From contig NC_007951.1 of the NCBI RefSeq assembly GCF_000013645.1, positions 620,001 through 684,000 of the forward strand: a DNA stretch of 64,000 bases. The letters run 5' to 3'. The translations under genes were made by a program, and so were the position numbers. The number at the start of each line of letters is the position of its first letter. The stretch's first letter is position 1. The notes below the pieces were generated by a model. It searched no databases. It was given only the letters and a program-made list of their open reading frames with translations, and was not told the DNA's origin. The stretch comes from Paraburkholderia xenovorans LB400. Its GTDB lineage: Bacteria; Pseudomonadota; Gammaproteobacteria; Burkholderiales; Burkholderiaceae. This document shows, piece after piece, positions 36,018 to 43,247 of the stretch.

Positions 36018-37997
36018 TTACATGCCGACGTATCCCACCGGCGTCGTCGCGTTGGCTCGCGTCACCGACGCGTTGTTCGACACCACATACACCGGCGATT
36101 CGGTCAGGTTGAGCTTCAGCACACCGTTGCTGTAATTCGCATTGGTCGCGTTGCCCATCATGTCGATCACCTTGACGGTGCCGTTCGTGCCGGGCCCGTC
36201 GACGTTAAGGCTGTACGCGACGCCATAGCTCGAACTGAAGCCCGCGCTCGCGCTCCACACGTCGTTGTTGTGCGCCCACAGAGCGGTAATCACCGCACCG
36301 TTGCCCACCTGCTGGAACGCATAGGCATAGATGCCGGTCGGCGTGCCGTTCACCGGGCCGAGCGTCGTGGTGCCGTCGAGCGTGTGCGTCATCGCGCTGA
36401 TCGCCATCGCCACCGGCTTCGGACTGAGGTTGGTCGCGCCGAATGCGCCTTGCGGATCGCTCAGGTCGAAGAAGGTGCCGTAGCCGACTTCATCCGGATA
36501 GTCCGCACCGTAGAACACGTAGGTCTGATCCGCGCCTTCGCCGAGCGTGATGATGTGCATGCGCGCCGCAACCGCCGCTTGTGCGTACAGCACGTTGGCG
36601 CTCGGATAGTTCGGACCGTACGACGTGCCGAGGTCGTAGCTGATGCCCGCTTCCGTCGAGAACAGATGCATGCCGCTGCGGTAGTCGGCGGCCATTTCCG
36701 CGCGCAGGTTGCGCATCTGGCCGCGCAGCGAACCCGAGGCGGTGGACGGGTCGCTGTCATAGCGCTCGGGCGGATGCGACGGCGACGTGCCCGCGTCGTA
36801 GTAGCCGTGCGTGGCCACCGCGTCGATGTACTGGCCGAAGCCGAGCGACGCGAGGCGTTGCAGGTGCGAAGTGGTCAGGCTCGGGAAGGCGTCGGCCGGG
36901 CCCATCACCATCGCGTGCGGATCGGTCGAATGAATGCCCTGATAGACGGACTTGTACAACGCGACGAAGTTCGCGTCGGTGTCCGTCCACATCTGGTTCG
37001 GTTCCCACGTCACCTGATAGTAGTTCGCCGACTGGGTCGGGAAGTACGCGGCGCGAATCGCGTTCGATTCCGTGCCGACGCGGCTCATGTAGCTCTGGTA
37101 GTACGAAATATCGGAGGGCAGCGTGGTGTCGTCCTGGAAGGCGCCGGTGCTGCTCGCCCAGGCCGGAATGCCGTCGAGACGGATCAGCCGCATCACGTTG
37201 CCGCTCTTGTAGAACGGATCGAGATTGTCGGCCGACGGGTTGAACGTGTTCGGTCCGTTCGGTTCCATCGTGGAGAGCTGACGGTCGTCGATAGTCGACG
37301 AAATGCCGAGCGCGGCAAGCAGCGGACCGTTGTCGTTCGCGCCCTGCATGCCGAAGCGATGCTGCTCCTCGCGCGCATACGTGACGGCCGGCACGGCGCC
37401 GGACAGATTCGGCGTTACGCCGAAAGTCGCGATACCCACCGGACGCGTGCCGGCCTGCGGCAACTGTCCGCCGCTTTTGGCCAGCGTGCCCGTTGCCGCG
37501 AAATAGCCGGCGAGCGTCGAGGTGCAGTTGAACGTAATGGTGTGCGCGCCGCCCGGCACGGCGGCGGTGCCGCTCGCGGCAACGCGGCCGAGCGTGTCAG
37601 TGACGGCCCAGTTGAGCGTATCCGCAGCCGGCGCGTTGGTGTTGAAGGCGAGCTGGAAAGTGCTGCCGGACGCGAAGATGCGTGTGCCGTCCGCGCTGGG
37701 CGTATCCGCGGAGATCGTCGCGCTGCCCGAGCCTGCCGATGTGGTGGGCGAGGCGCAACTCATGGCCGCGGTGCCGCCCGTGGCGTTCAGCGCAACGGTG
37801 CCGGTGCTGGCGTTCCCTGCGGCGGACGTGCTGGCTGAACTGCTGGTGCCGCCCGTGCCGTTGGCCTGGTTGGCCGAGGCGCCGCCGGCGCTGTCACCAC
37901 CGCCGCCGCCGCCGCATGCGGCGAGTGCGAGGGATAGTGTCGAAAGTAGGAGTAGTTGCGTTTTCATCAATCCGTAAGCAATGCGTTGGCTGATCAT
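36018..37997 (-). CDS. Secreted lipoprotein, glycoside-hydrolase-like (clan GH-A type), paralogue 1
   Basis: Protein of 659 residues. A lipobox (LSLALAACGGGGGG) is followed by a Gly/Ser/Thr-rich linker, a strand-rich domain and a TIM-barrel-like catalytic region. Candidate acid/base glutamate is in YQVTWEPNQMW (about 331) and candidate nucleophile in STEAGISYDLG (about 449), as in GH5/GH39-like enzymes. A C-terminal strand domain ends in PVYVVSNNA. GAGGA eight bases before the ATG chooses this start; a Met ten codons later is possible. It is paralogous to the protein at 43248. A role in trimming or degrading the locus polysaccharide is inferred. Confidence 0.75.
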   Translation of the reverse strand: MISQRIAYGLMKTQLLLLSTLSLALAACGGGGGGDSAGGASANQANGTGGTSSSASTSAAGNASTGTVALNATGGTAAMSCASPTTSAGSGSATISADTPSADGTRIFASGSTFQLAFNTNAPAADTLNWAVTDTLGRVAASGTAAVPGGAHTITFNCTSTLAGYFAATGTLAKSGGQLPQAGTRPVGIATFGVTPNLSGAVPAVTYAREEQHRFGMQGANDNGPLLAALGISSTIDDRQLSTMEPNGPNTFNPSADNLDPFYKSGNVMRLIRLDGIPAWASSTGAFQDDTTLPSDISYYQSYMSRVGTESNAIRAAYFPTQSANYYQVTWEPNQMWTDTDANFVALYKSVYQGIHSTDPHAMVMGPADAFPSLTTSHLQRLASLGFGQYIDAVATHGYYDAGTSPSHPPERYDSDPSTASGSLRGQMRNLRAEMAADYRSGMHLFSTEAGISYDLGTSYGPNYPSANVLYAQAAVAARMHIITLGEGADQTYVFYGADYPDEVGYGTFFDLSDPQGAFGATNLSPKPVAMAISAMTHTLDGTTTLGPVNGTPTGIYAYAFQQVGNGAVITALWAHNNDVWSASAGFSSSYGVAYSLNVDGPGTNGTVKVIDMMGNATNANYSNGVLKLNLTESPVYVVSNNASVTRANATTPVGYVGM

Positions 37998-38398
37998 TCG
38001 TCCGGGTCCTCGCGCAAAGCGCGTCGGGAGGCGGAGCGAACATCGAGGTTCATTTGCAAGCCAGCCGATGACCAAGGCTTCGACACTGGCGTCCTGGGTG
38101 CGCCGCGTTGCAGCTGCGCGAAGGTGATGCCTTCCCGGGTTGTCGGCCCCGAACGCGTTTCTCCGCAGAGCAACGCTTGCCGTACGAAACCGGGCCGCTG
38201 ACGCGAGCGGCTTTGGCGGAATCGGACGACCGGGGAAGGTACGACGAAAACGGCTAGCGTGTGAGGAACAGCGCGATTCAGATCGCAATGCTTGAGTTCA
38301 TGGCGCTAGCCGATGAACTTTTTACTGTCCTGTAAGCTAGAAACGCTCAGTTTGGGAAGAATCGACCGCAACGATACGCATTAGTAGGCTTAAAAGAA

Positions 38399-38413
38399 GT
38401 AACGAGTCGTTAC
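38399..38413. promoter_or_regulatory. Perfect palindrome GTAACGA-G-TCGTTAC
   Basis: 15 bp with perfect 7-bp arms in the AT-rich divergent spacer, about 400 bp before the glycosyltransferase start. Candidate operator. Confidence 0.4.
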
Positions 38414-38557
38414 ATATGAACATTAATGCAGTACTAATTGCTTTTATCTTATGAAAAGATCTGTCAGGTGAAACCTGTCTTTTTCCGCCACCATGAATTG
38501 GGGCCGTAATGAGTTGAAACGGATACCTAACTATCGGCCGACGCCAATCCACTGAGA

Positions 38558-38577
38558 AATGGGCGCTAGCGCTCATT
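38558..38577. promoter_or_regulatory. Near-perfect 20-bp palindrome with GCGCTAGCGC core
   Basis: AATGGGCGCTAGCGCTCATT is symmetric except for one base pair. It lies about 240 bp before the glycosyltransferase gene and is flanked by CCAAT and ATTGG. It may be a regulator site or a cruciform-type element. Confidence 0.4.
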
Positions 38578-38813
38578 GGCCAGCCGAAAAAGTCTTGGGC
38601 TTGGCGCAAAAGTGCTGGATGTTGGGTGTAAGGTTTCCTCGCGACATGGATATCGCGGCGGAACTGTCGCTGTTTTATGGAGACAATGACGCGTTCCGCA
38701 AAAAAGGAGCGCGCCGTACACGACGATGGATACCGACGTTATTGGGTCTGGAATAACGGGGGCGGCATCCCATCCGCTGCGCAAAAAAGACGCTTAAGGC
38801 TGAGAGATCAATC

Positions 38814-39899
38814 GTGAGGATTCTTCAACTGGTTCATGCACCGCGATTGTCCGGCGCAGAAGTACTCGTAAAAGGGTTGGCCATTCATCATCAGCGCGGC
38901 GGCCATGAGGTCTGCATGACGTCGCTGCTGCCACAGCAGGACGATTTCGCCGACATTCGCGCCGAACTTCAGGCTGCGGGCGTCACCTGTCTGTTCCCCG
39001 ATGTTCGCTACGGCAGGGTAGGCAAGCTGCTGCATCTGTATCGCGTGGTGCGGCGTTTCCGGCCCGACTTCATCGTGGCGCATGCAACGCTTGCGGCGCT
39101 GTATGTACGTCTTCTGCCGGTCCATACGCCGATTGCCTGGGTCATGCATTCCGGCGTCAACGACTTCGAGAACGGCGCGCTCAAGCGGGCCGAGCGCCTG
39201 CTTTCGCGACGCGCGAGAGCGATCATCGGCGTGTCGCAGCAGAATATCGACGACTATCTGCGCGAGATCGGCCGGCATCCGTCCATGGTCGTGATTCCGA
39301 ATGGCGTGGACGCACAGTTGTTCTCCGAAGCCAACGACGCCTGCGCGCCGGATGTCGAGGTGTACCCGAAGCAGATCGTTCAGCTCGGCCGGTATATCGA
39401 AGGCAAGAGCCAGCTCGACACGATCCGTGCGTTCGAGCGCGTGCTGCAGGCGGAGCCGGAGGCGCGCCTTCTCTTGTGCGGTGTCGTGGAAGATCTGGAC
39501 TATCACAGGGCGGTGCTGTCGCTCGTCCGCGAACTCGGGTTGGAAAGCCGTGTGACCGTGGGCGGGCCGCGCTCCGATGTCGCCGCGATTCTGCGCGCCT
39601 CACGGGTCTTTGCCATGCCGTCGCGGTTCGAAGCGCAGAGCATCGGTTTTCTGGAGGCGCTTGCTTCGGGCATTCCTGTCGTGGCGAGCCGGATTCCTTC
39701 TTTCGGCTTTGCGAGCGCTTTTGCCGGCGTCAATCTCGTCGACACGACCGACCCGGAAGCCTACGGCGGCGCGCTGCTGAGCGCGCTCGGCACGCCGCGC
39801 GCGAACCGGCAACTGGCCGGCTATACGCTGCACGACACGGCGGATCGCTACATGACGATCGCGCGGAAGTTCGTTCAACCGCTGCGGGTTTCCGCCTGA
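38814..39899 (+). CDS. Glycosyltransferase, GT4 family
   Basis: Cytoplasmic GT-B enzyme of 361 residues with a GTG start (GAGAGA upstream). The N-terminus MRILQLVHAPRLSGAEVLVK is typical of sugar transferases acting on lipid-linked intermediates. The nucleotide-sugar site shows VIPNGVDAQLF, then FEAQSIGFLEALASGIPVVA with the E-x7-E pattern of GT4. Donor and acceptor are unknown; location beside the exopolysaccharide locus suggests a part in its repeat unit. It converges on the PIG-L gene with a 27-bp gap containing a GCGGGC/GCCCGC hairpin. Confidence 0.85.
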   Translation: MRILQLVHAPRLSGAEVLVKGLAIHHQRGGHEVCMTSLLPQQDDFADIRAELQAAGVTCLFPDVRYGRVGKLLHLYRVVRRFRPDFIVAHATLAALYVRLLPVHTPIAWVMHSGVNDFENGALKRAERLLSRRARAIIGVSQQNIDDYLREIGRHPSMVVIPNGVDAQLFSEANDACAPDVEVYPKQIVQLGRYIEGKSQLDTIRAFERVLQAEPEARLLLCGVVEDLDYHRAVLSLVRELGLESRVTVGGPRSDVAAILRASRVFAMPSRFEAQSIGFLEALASGIPVVASRIPSFGFASAFAGVNLVDTTDPEAYGGALLSALGTPRANRQLAGYTLHDTADRYMTIARKFVQPLRVSA

Positions 39900-39926
39900 C
39901 GCGGGCTGGATCGGCCGGCCCGCGCG

Positions 39927-42317
39927 CTACTGCGTGAGCCGGTCGATGCGCACTGTCTCCGAGAACAGCCCCGGCAGCTTGCCGAGTTCCTGAGCTTCGC
40001 CCAGCGCGAGTCCGTTTCCTGACGGATAACGCGACAACGCCGGCGCGCCGCCGGTGAAATAGAAATCGCCGAGGGTGGCGTCGGTGCGTCGAAACAGCAC
40101 GAGTGCCGCGCCTTGCTTGTCGCGCACGAATGCCGGAAAGACATCCGACCACGACAAGCCATGCAATGTCGCCGCCTGGGCCGGTGTATTGCCCGCGCCG
40201 CTCGTGTCGAGCGTGGCGACGTCGATCATCGCTTCTTCGCTCGATTCGCCGAGATGCGGCGTCAGCAGAATCAACGTGTTGCTGTCGCGGCCATGCACGG
40301 CGCCCATCGTTACTTTCACGAAGTCCGGGTCGAAACTCGCCGGCAAGACGTTGCGCTCGCCGACGCTCATGCGTGCCCCCTCGTTGGCGATGGGCGTGAG
40401 CGCGAGGCGTCCATTCGTGCTGCTCACCGCGACCAGCGCGGCGCGCGCGCCCACCGTTTCACGCACCAGCAGGTTGACGTTCTGCGGCAGGCTTCTGGCC
40501 TGTGCCCAAAGCGTCGGCGCTGATCCCGCCGGGCCTCCTGATCGTTGCGGCGACGCCATCCACAGATCGAGTCCGCTGTCGGCCCGTTTCTGCGCGATCA
40601 GCACGCTGGCCCGTCCCGTAGCGGTGAAGTCCGCGGCCACATACTGCTGCGTCAGCTCCGGCCTGAACGCATTGCTGGTTTGCAGCCACAGGCGCGGCGC
40701 CTCGAAGTGGTCGCCGGCACTGCGAAGCAGCCAGAACGCGGTGCCGCCCTCGCGTGCCGCGACGATCATCAGGTCAGCCTTGCCGTCGCCGTCGAAATCG
40801 CCGAGCAGGAAGCGCACGCTGTCGAAGCACAGTCTGTCGCCGGCGCAGCTCGGCGCGGTGGCCTGCGGATCGAACGGCACGACGTTGGCATACCACAGCG
40901 CGGGCGGCGACGCATTGGCGAGCGACGCGGCATACACGTTGAAGCCCGGGCCGTCGTGTTGCCGCTGAACGTACACCACCGATTGCTCGCCCGAGCCGGC
41001 GATGTCACCTGTCATCGCCGTGGCGAGCCTCAGATCGTTCGCCTGGGTGCGTTGCGTGGTGGCCCAACGGTAGCGCGTGGTGAGCGCGGTGCAGCCGCGC
41101 ATGGTCAGCTTGCCGTCGTTTTCGCCGAGGCAATGGCGCATCGGCGTATAGACGAGGCCGAAGTCCCACGGCGTCCAGCGCTGCGCCATGTCCCATTGAT
41201 CGCAGGTCTCGGCGACCAGATAGCCGTCGCGCTCGGCAATACATTGCGAAGTCGCGACGCTCACGAGCGCCGCGTTGCGTGCGTTGCCGGGATAGACGGT
41301 GAGCGGGTCCCACCGCCATTGCTGAGCCGGCGAACCCGTGCACGCGGCAAGTGCCGGCGCGCGTCCAGGACCCGCGGAGCTCAGGCAGCGGCTCGCCGCC
41401 GCGTTGAAGAGCTGAATTGGATGAGACACGAAATCCGGTACGCGGCGATCGGTGCGATCGGCAAACGCATAGCGGCGCGAAATCCAGTTACCGTCCCATT
41501 GAAACTCACCGAACACATGCGACGATTCGCTGCCGTCGATCGAAAAATAACTGGCGACGATGTCGCGCTTGCGCTGCACTTCGGCTGCGGGAAGATTGCC
41601 TGGCCAGCCGCCGGTCGGATAGGTGACGTGGTAGACGATCGGCACGCTCTTGCCGAGCGTCTGGGCGACGTGGCGGGTGATACGCGCGGCGTAGATATGA
41701 TCGGGATGCTCGATAAACGGCACGGTGTCCGGATTGAGCGTATAGATCAGCGTGGCCTGCGCGAGTATCGCTTTCAAGGTGGCCGACAAGGCATCGCGAT
41801 CGTACTTCACGCGCACGGAGCCGTCCGCGTTCATCGGATAAGTGGAGAGCGTTGCGTGTTGTTCCCACAGCAGGCCAAGCGGTTCGCGGCCGCCGCGCAC
41901 GGCGCCGCCGGGCAGGCGCAGTTCGAGCAGGCGCACTTGCGGCCTCGCCTTGAGCACCATCTGGTGCACGAGCTTGCCGGCAATCGTCACATTGGATTCG
42001 AGCCACTCGTCAGGCACACCCGCCATGCGTGCGTAGGCGAGACGCGAAGCCCGCTCGCGGGTTTGAACATACGCGAAGTCCGCGCCGTTGGCGCCGCCGA
42101 TCAGATGCACGGTGGTGATGCACCATCTCGCGTCGAGACGCTCGCTGATGGCGGGGTCCACGAAAAGCAGATCGTCGTCGAGATGCGCGACCACGGTGAC
42201 CAGCGTGCCGGCGCCGCAGTCCGCCGCGTGTGCGGATGCTGGCAGGAAGGCGAAGACGAACAACGCGAAGCACGCAATGAATGAATCGCGAACGAGCCTG
42301 ATTGCCGATGGTCGCAT
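39927..42317 (-). CDS. Secreted PIG-L deacetylase with ricin-type lectin and FG-GAP repeats
   Basis: Exported protein of 796 residues. A signal peptide ends near PASAHA/ADC. The PIG-L/LmbE domain (about 36-290) has the zinc motif AHLDDDLLF (variant of AHPDDE) and the second motif IEHPDHIYAA. A beta-trefoil-like segment (about 300-425) has Q-x-W motifs in QQWRWDP and AQRWTPWD. The rest (about 430-790) carries VCBS/FG-GAP-type repeats such as LLGDFDGDGKADLMIV. A zinc de-N-acetylase acting on an extracellular polysaccharide is the likely activity. It is well placed to modify the product of the neighbouring locus. Confidence 0.8.
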   Translation of the reverse strand: MRPSAIRLVRDSFIACFALFVFAFLPASAHAADCGAGTLVTVVAHLDDDLLFVDPAISERLDARWCITTVHLIGGANGADFAYVQTRERASRLAYARMAGVPDEWLESNVTIAGKLVHQMVLKARPQVRLLELRLPGGAVRGGREPLGLLWEQHATLSTYPMNADGSVRVKYDRDALSATLKAILAQATLIYTLNPDTVPFIEHPDHIYAARITRHVAQTLGKSVPIVYHVTYPTGGWPGNLPAAEVQRKRDIVASYFSIDGSESSHVFGEFQWDGNWISRRYAFADRTDRRVPDFVSHPIQLFNAAASRCLSSAGPGRAPALAACTGSPAQQWRWDPLTVYPGNARNAALVSVATSQCIAERDGYLVAETCDQWDMAQRWTPWDFGLVYTPMRHCLGENDGKLTMRGCTALTTRYRWATTQRTQANDLRLATAMTGDIAGSGEQSVVYVQRQHDGPGFNVYAASLANASPPALWYANVVPFDPQATAPSCAGDRLCFDSVRFLLGDFDGDGKADLMIVAAREGGTAFWLLRSAGDHFEAPRLWLQTSNAFRPELTQQYVAADFTATGRASVLIAQKRADSGLDLWMASPQRSGGPAGSAPTLWAQARSLPQNVNLLVRETVGARAALVAVSSTNGRLALTPIANEGARMSVGERNVLPASFDPDFVKVTMGAVHGRDSNTLILLTPHLGESSEEAMIDVATLDTSGAGNTPAQAATLHGLSWSDVFPAFVRDKQGAALVLFRRTDATLGDFYFTGGAPALSRYPSGNGLALGEAQELGKLPGLFSETVRIDRLTQ

Positions 42318-42448
42318 AGTGATTCGAGCCCTGACGGTGAGCTCGAATCATACTGTAGCGGCCCTGGCCGTCACGTTACCGAACTCACAGTCGGCGCCAC
42401 ATTGCAGTCCGGCATGAACGCAGGCACGCGCGCCTGCCTGCTCGCGCT

Positions 42449-42901
42449 TTAGCGGAAATAGGCTTTGGTGTTGTCGTGGACGTCCGCGCGCGCCAGCAGT
42501 TCCGCGGGCGCGAGCCACGCATATTCGCTGTGCTGCTCGGGGCGTCCGGGCGGCGCCGTGCCCGCGAGCGTGAGCGCATAGGCGAGCACGATGTAGTGAG
42601 TCGACACGTCCGGCTCGCCCGCGAAGTTGTCGCTGTAGTGATGTTCGAACACGCCTTCGAAGCGGGCCGCCGAGCGCGCCAGATTCGCGATGCCCAACTC
42701 CGCATCGGCAATGCGCGCGAAAGCGGCGTCGAGCGTTTCGCCTTTGTGAATGCGGCCGCCGGGAACGAACCAGGTGCCGCGAGCGGGGCGGTTACGGCGG
42801 CGGCCGATCAGCACGCGCCCGCGCGCATCGCTGACGATCAGATCGAACGCGACCAGAGGCGTGAGACGGACCACGTCCAGGAAATCGATCTCGGTCAGCA
42901 T
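42449..42901 (-). CDS. gmm: GDP-mannose mannosyl hydrolase (Nudix)
   Basis: Nudix-family enzyme of 150 residues that hydrolyses GDP-mannose or GDP-glucose to GDP and the sugar. The variant Nudix box GGRIHKGETLDAAFARIADA with ELGI after it lacks one of the usual glutamates, which is the known signature of Gmm/WcaH, an enzyme that breaks the sugar C-O bond. GGGAG lies before the ATG. WcaH accompanies colanic-acid type loci, and here it would tune the GDP-mannose pool used by manC, gmd and fcl. A 49-residue membrane protein gene lies just upstream. Confidence 0.88.
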   Translation of the reverse strand: MLTEIDFLDVVRLTPLVAFDLIVSDARGRVLIGRRRNRPARGTWFVPGGRIHKGETLDAAFARIADAELGIANLARSAARFEGVFEHHYSDNFAGEPDVSTHYIVLAYALTLAGTAPPGRPEQHSEYAWLAPAELLARADVHDNTKAYFR

Positions 42902-42983
42902 GTTTTCTCCCGCGTTTGCCGCGCCGCCGGGCGTGCCTGTTTCGGGCGGCCTCGAAGCGGCATTGGGCGTTCGTCACGATTCG

Positions 42984-43133
42984 CTAGTAGTCGCGATGGT
43001 GATCATCGTTTCGTGTGAGCCGGCTCGACACGCTCGCCAGAAAGAGCGCGAGCAGAACCGCGCCGATCGTCGCGAAGAGAAACGCGCCGAACATCGCGGC
43101 CAGTACCAGCATCATCCATGCAAGGCCGTTCAT
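42984..43133 (-). CDS. 49-residue membrane protein
   Basis: Small gene read on the minus strand. A hydrophobic stretch (WMMLVLAAMFGAFLFATIGA then VLLALFLASV) is followed by a charged tail SSRLTRNDDHHRDY. One long or two short membrane helices are likely. GGAG is eight bases before the ATG. It lies 82 bp upstream of gmm in the same direction and could be co-transcribed. A perfect repeat GATAGC-CAT-GCTATC at 43154-43168 sits in the promoter area. Function unknown. Confidence 0.55.
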   Translation of the reverse strand: MNGLAWMMLVLAAMFGAFLFATIGAVLLALFLASVSSRLTRNDDHHRDY

Positions 43134-43247
43134 GTATTCGGCTCCGGCGTGTTGATAGCCATGCTATCGTGGCCCCGCCTGCATACTATGTGCGCCAGTA
43201 GCCGCAGAGCCTGTCACATCACGCCGAAGTATCGTCACATCGCGCCG

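Larger units (their letters stand above)
37998..38813. other. Long divergent spacer with palindromes
   Basis: About 815 bp between the secreted hydrolase-like gene and the glycosyltransferase gene. The last ~490 bp are distinctly AT-richer than the surroundings and carry the palindromes listed separately plus CAGGT-GAA-ACCTG near 38466. No convincing gene was seen. Confidence 0.45.

Noticed and set aside
38602..38615. TTGGCGCAAAAGTGC resembling a second sigma-54 promoter before the glycosyltransferase gene
   Set aside because: The distance between GG and GC is one base short of the strict sigma-54 spacing, so it is unlikely to work.
39901..39923. GCGGGC/GCCCGC hairpin between the glycosyltransferase and PIG-L genes as a terminator
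   Set aside because: The arms are short and no T run follows on either strand.
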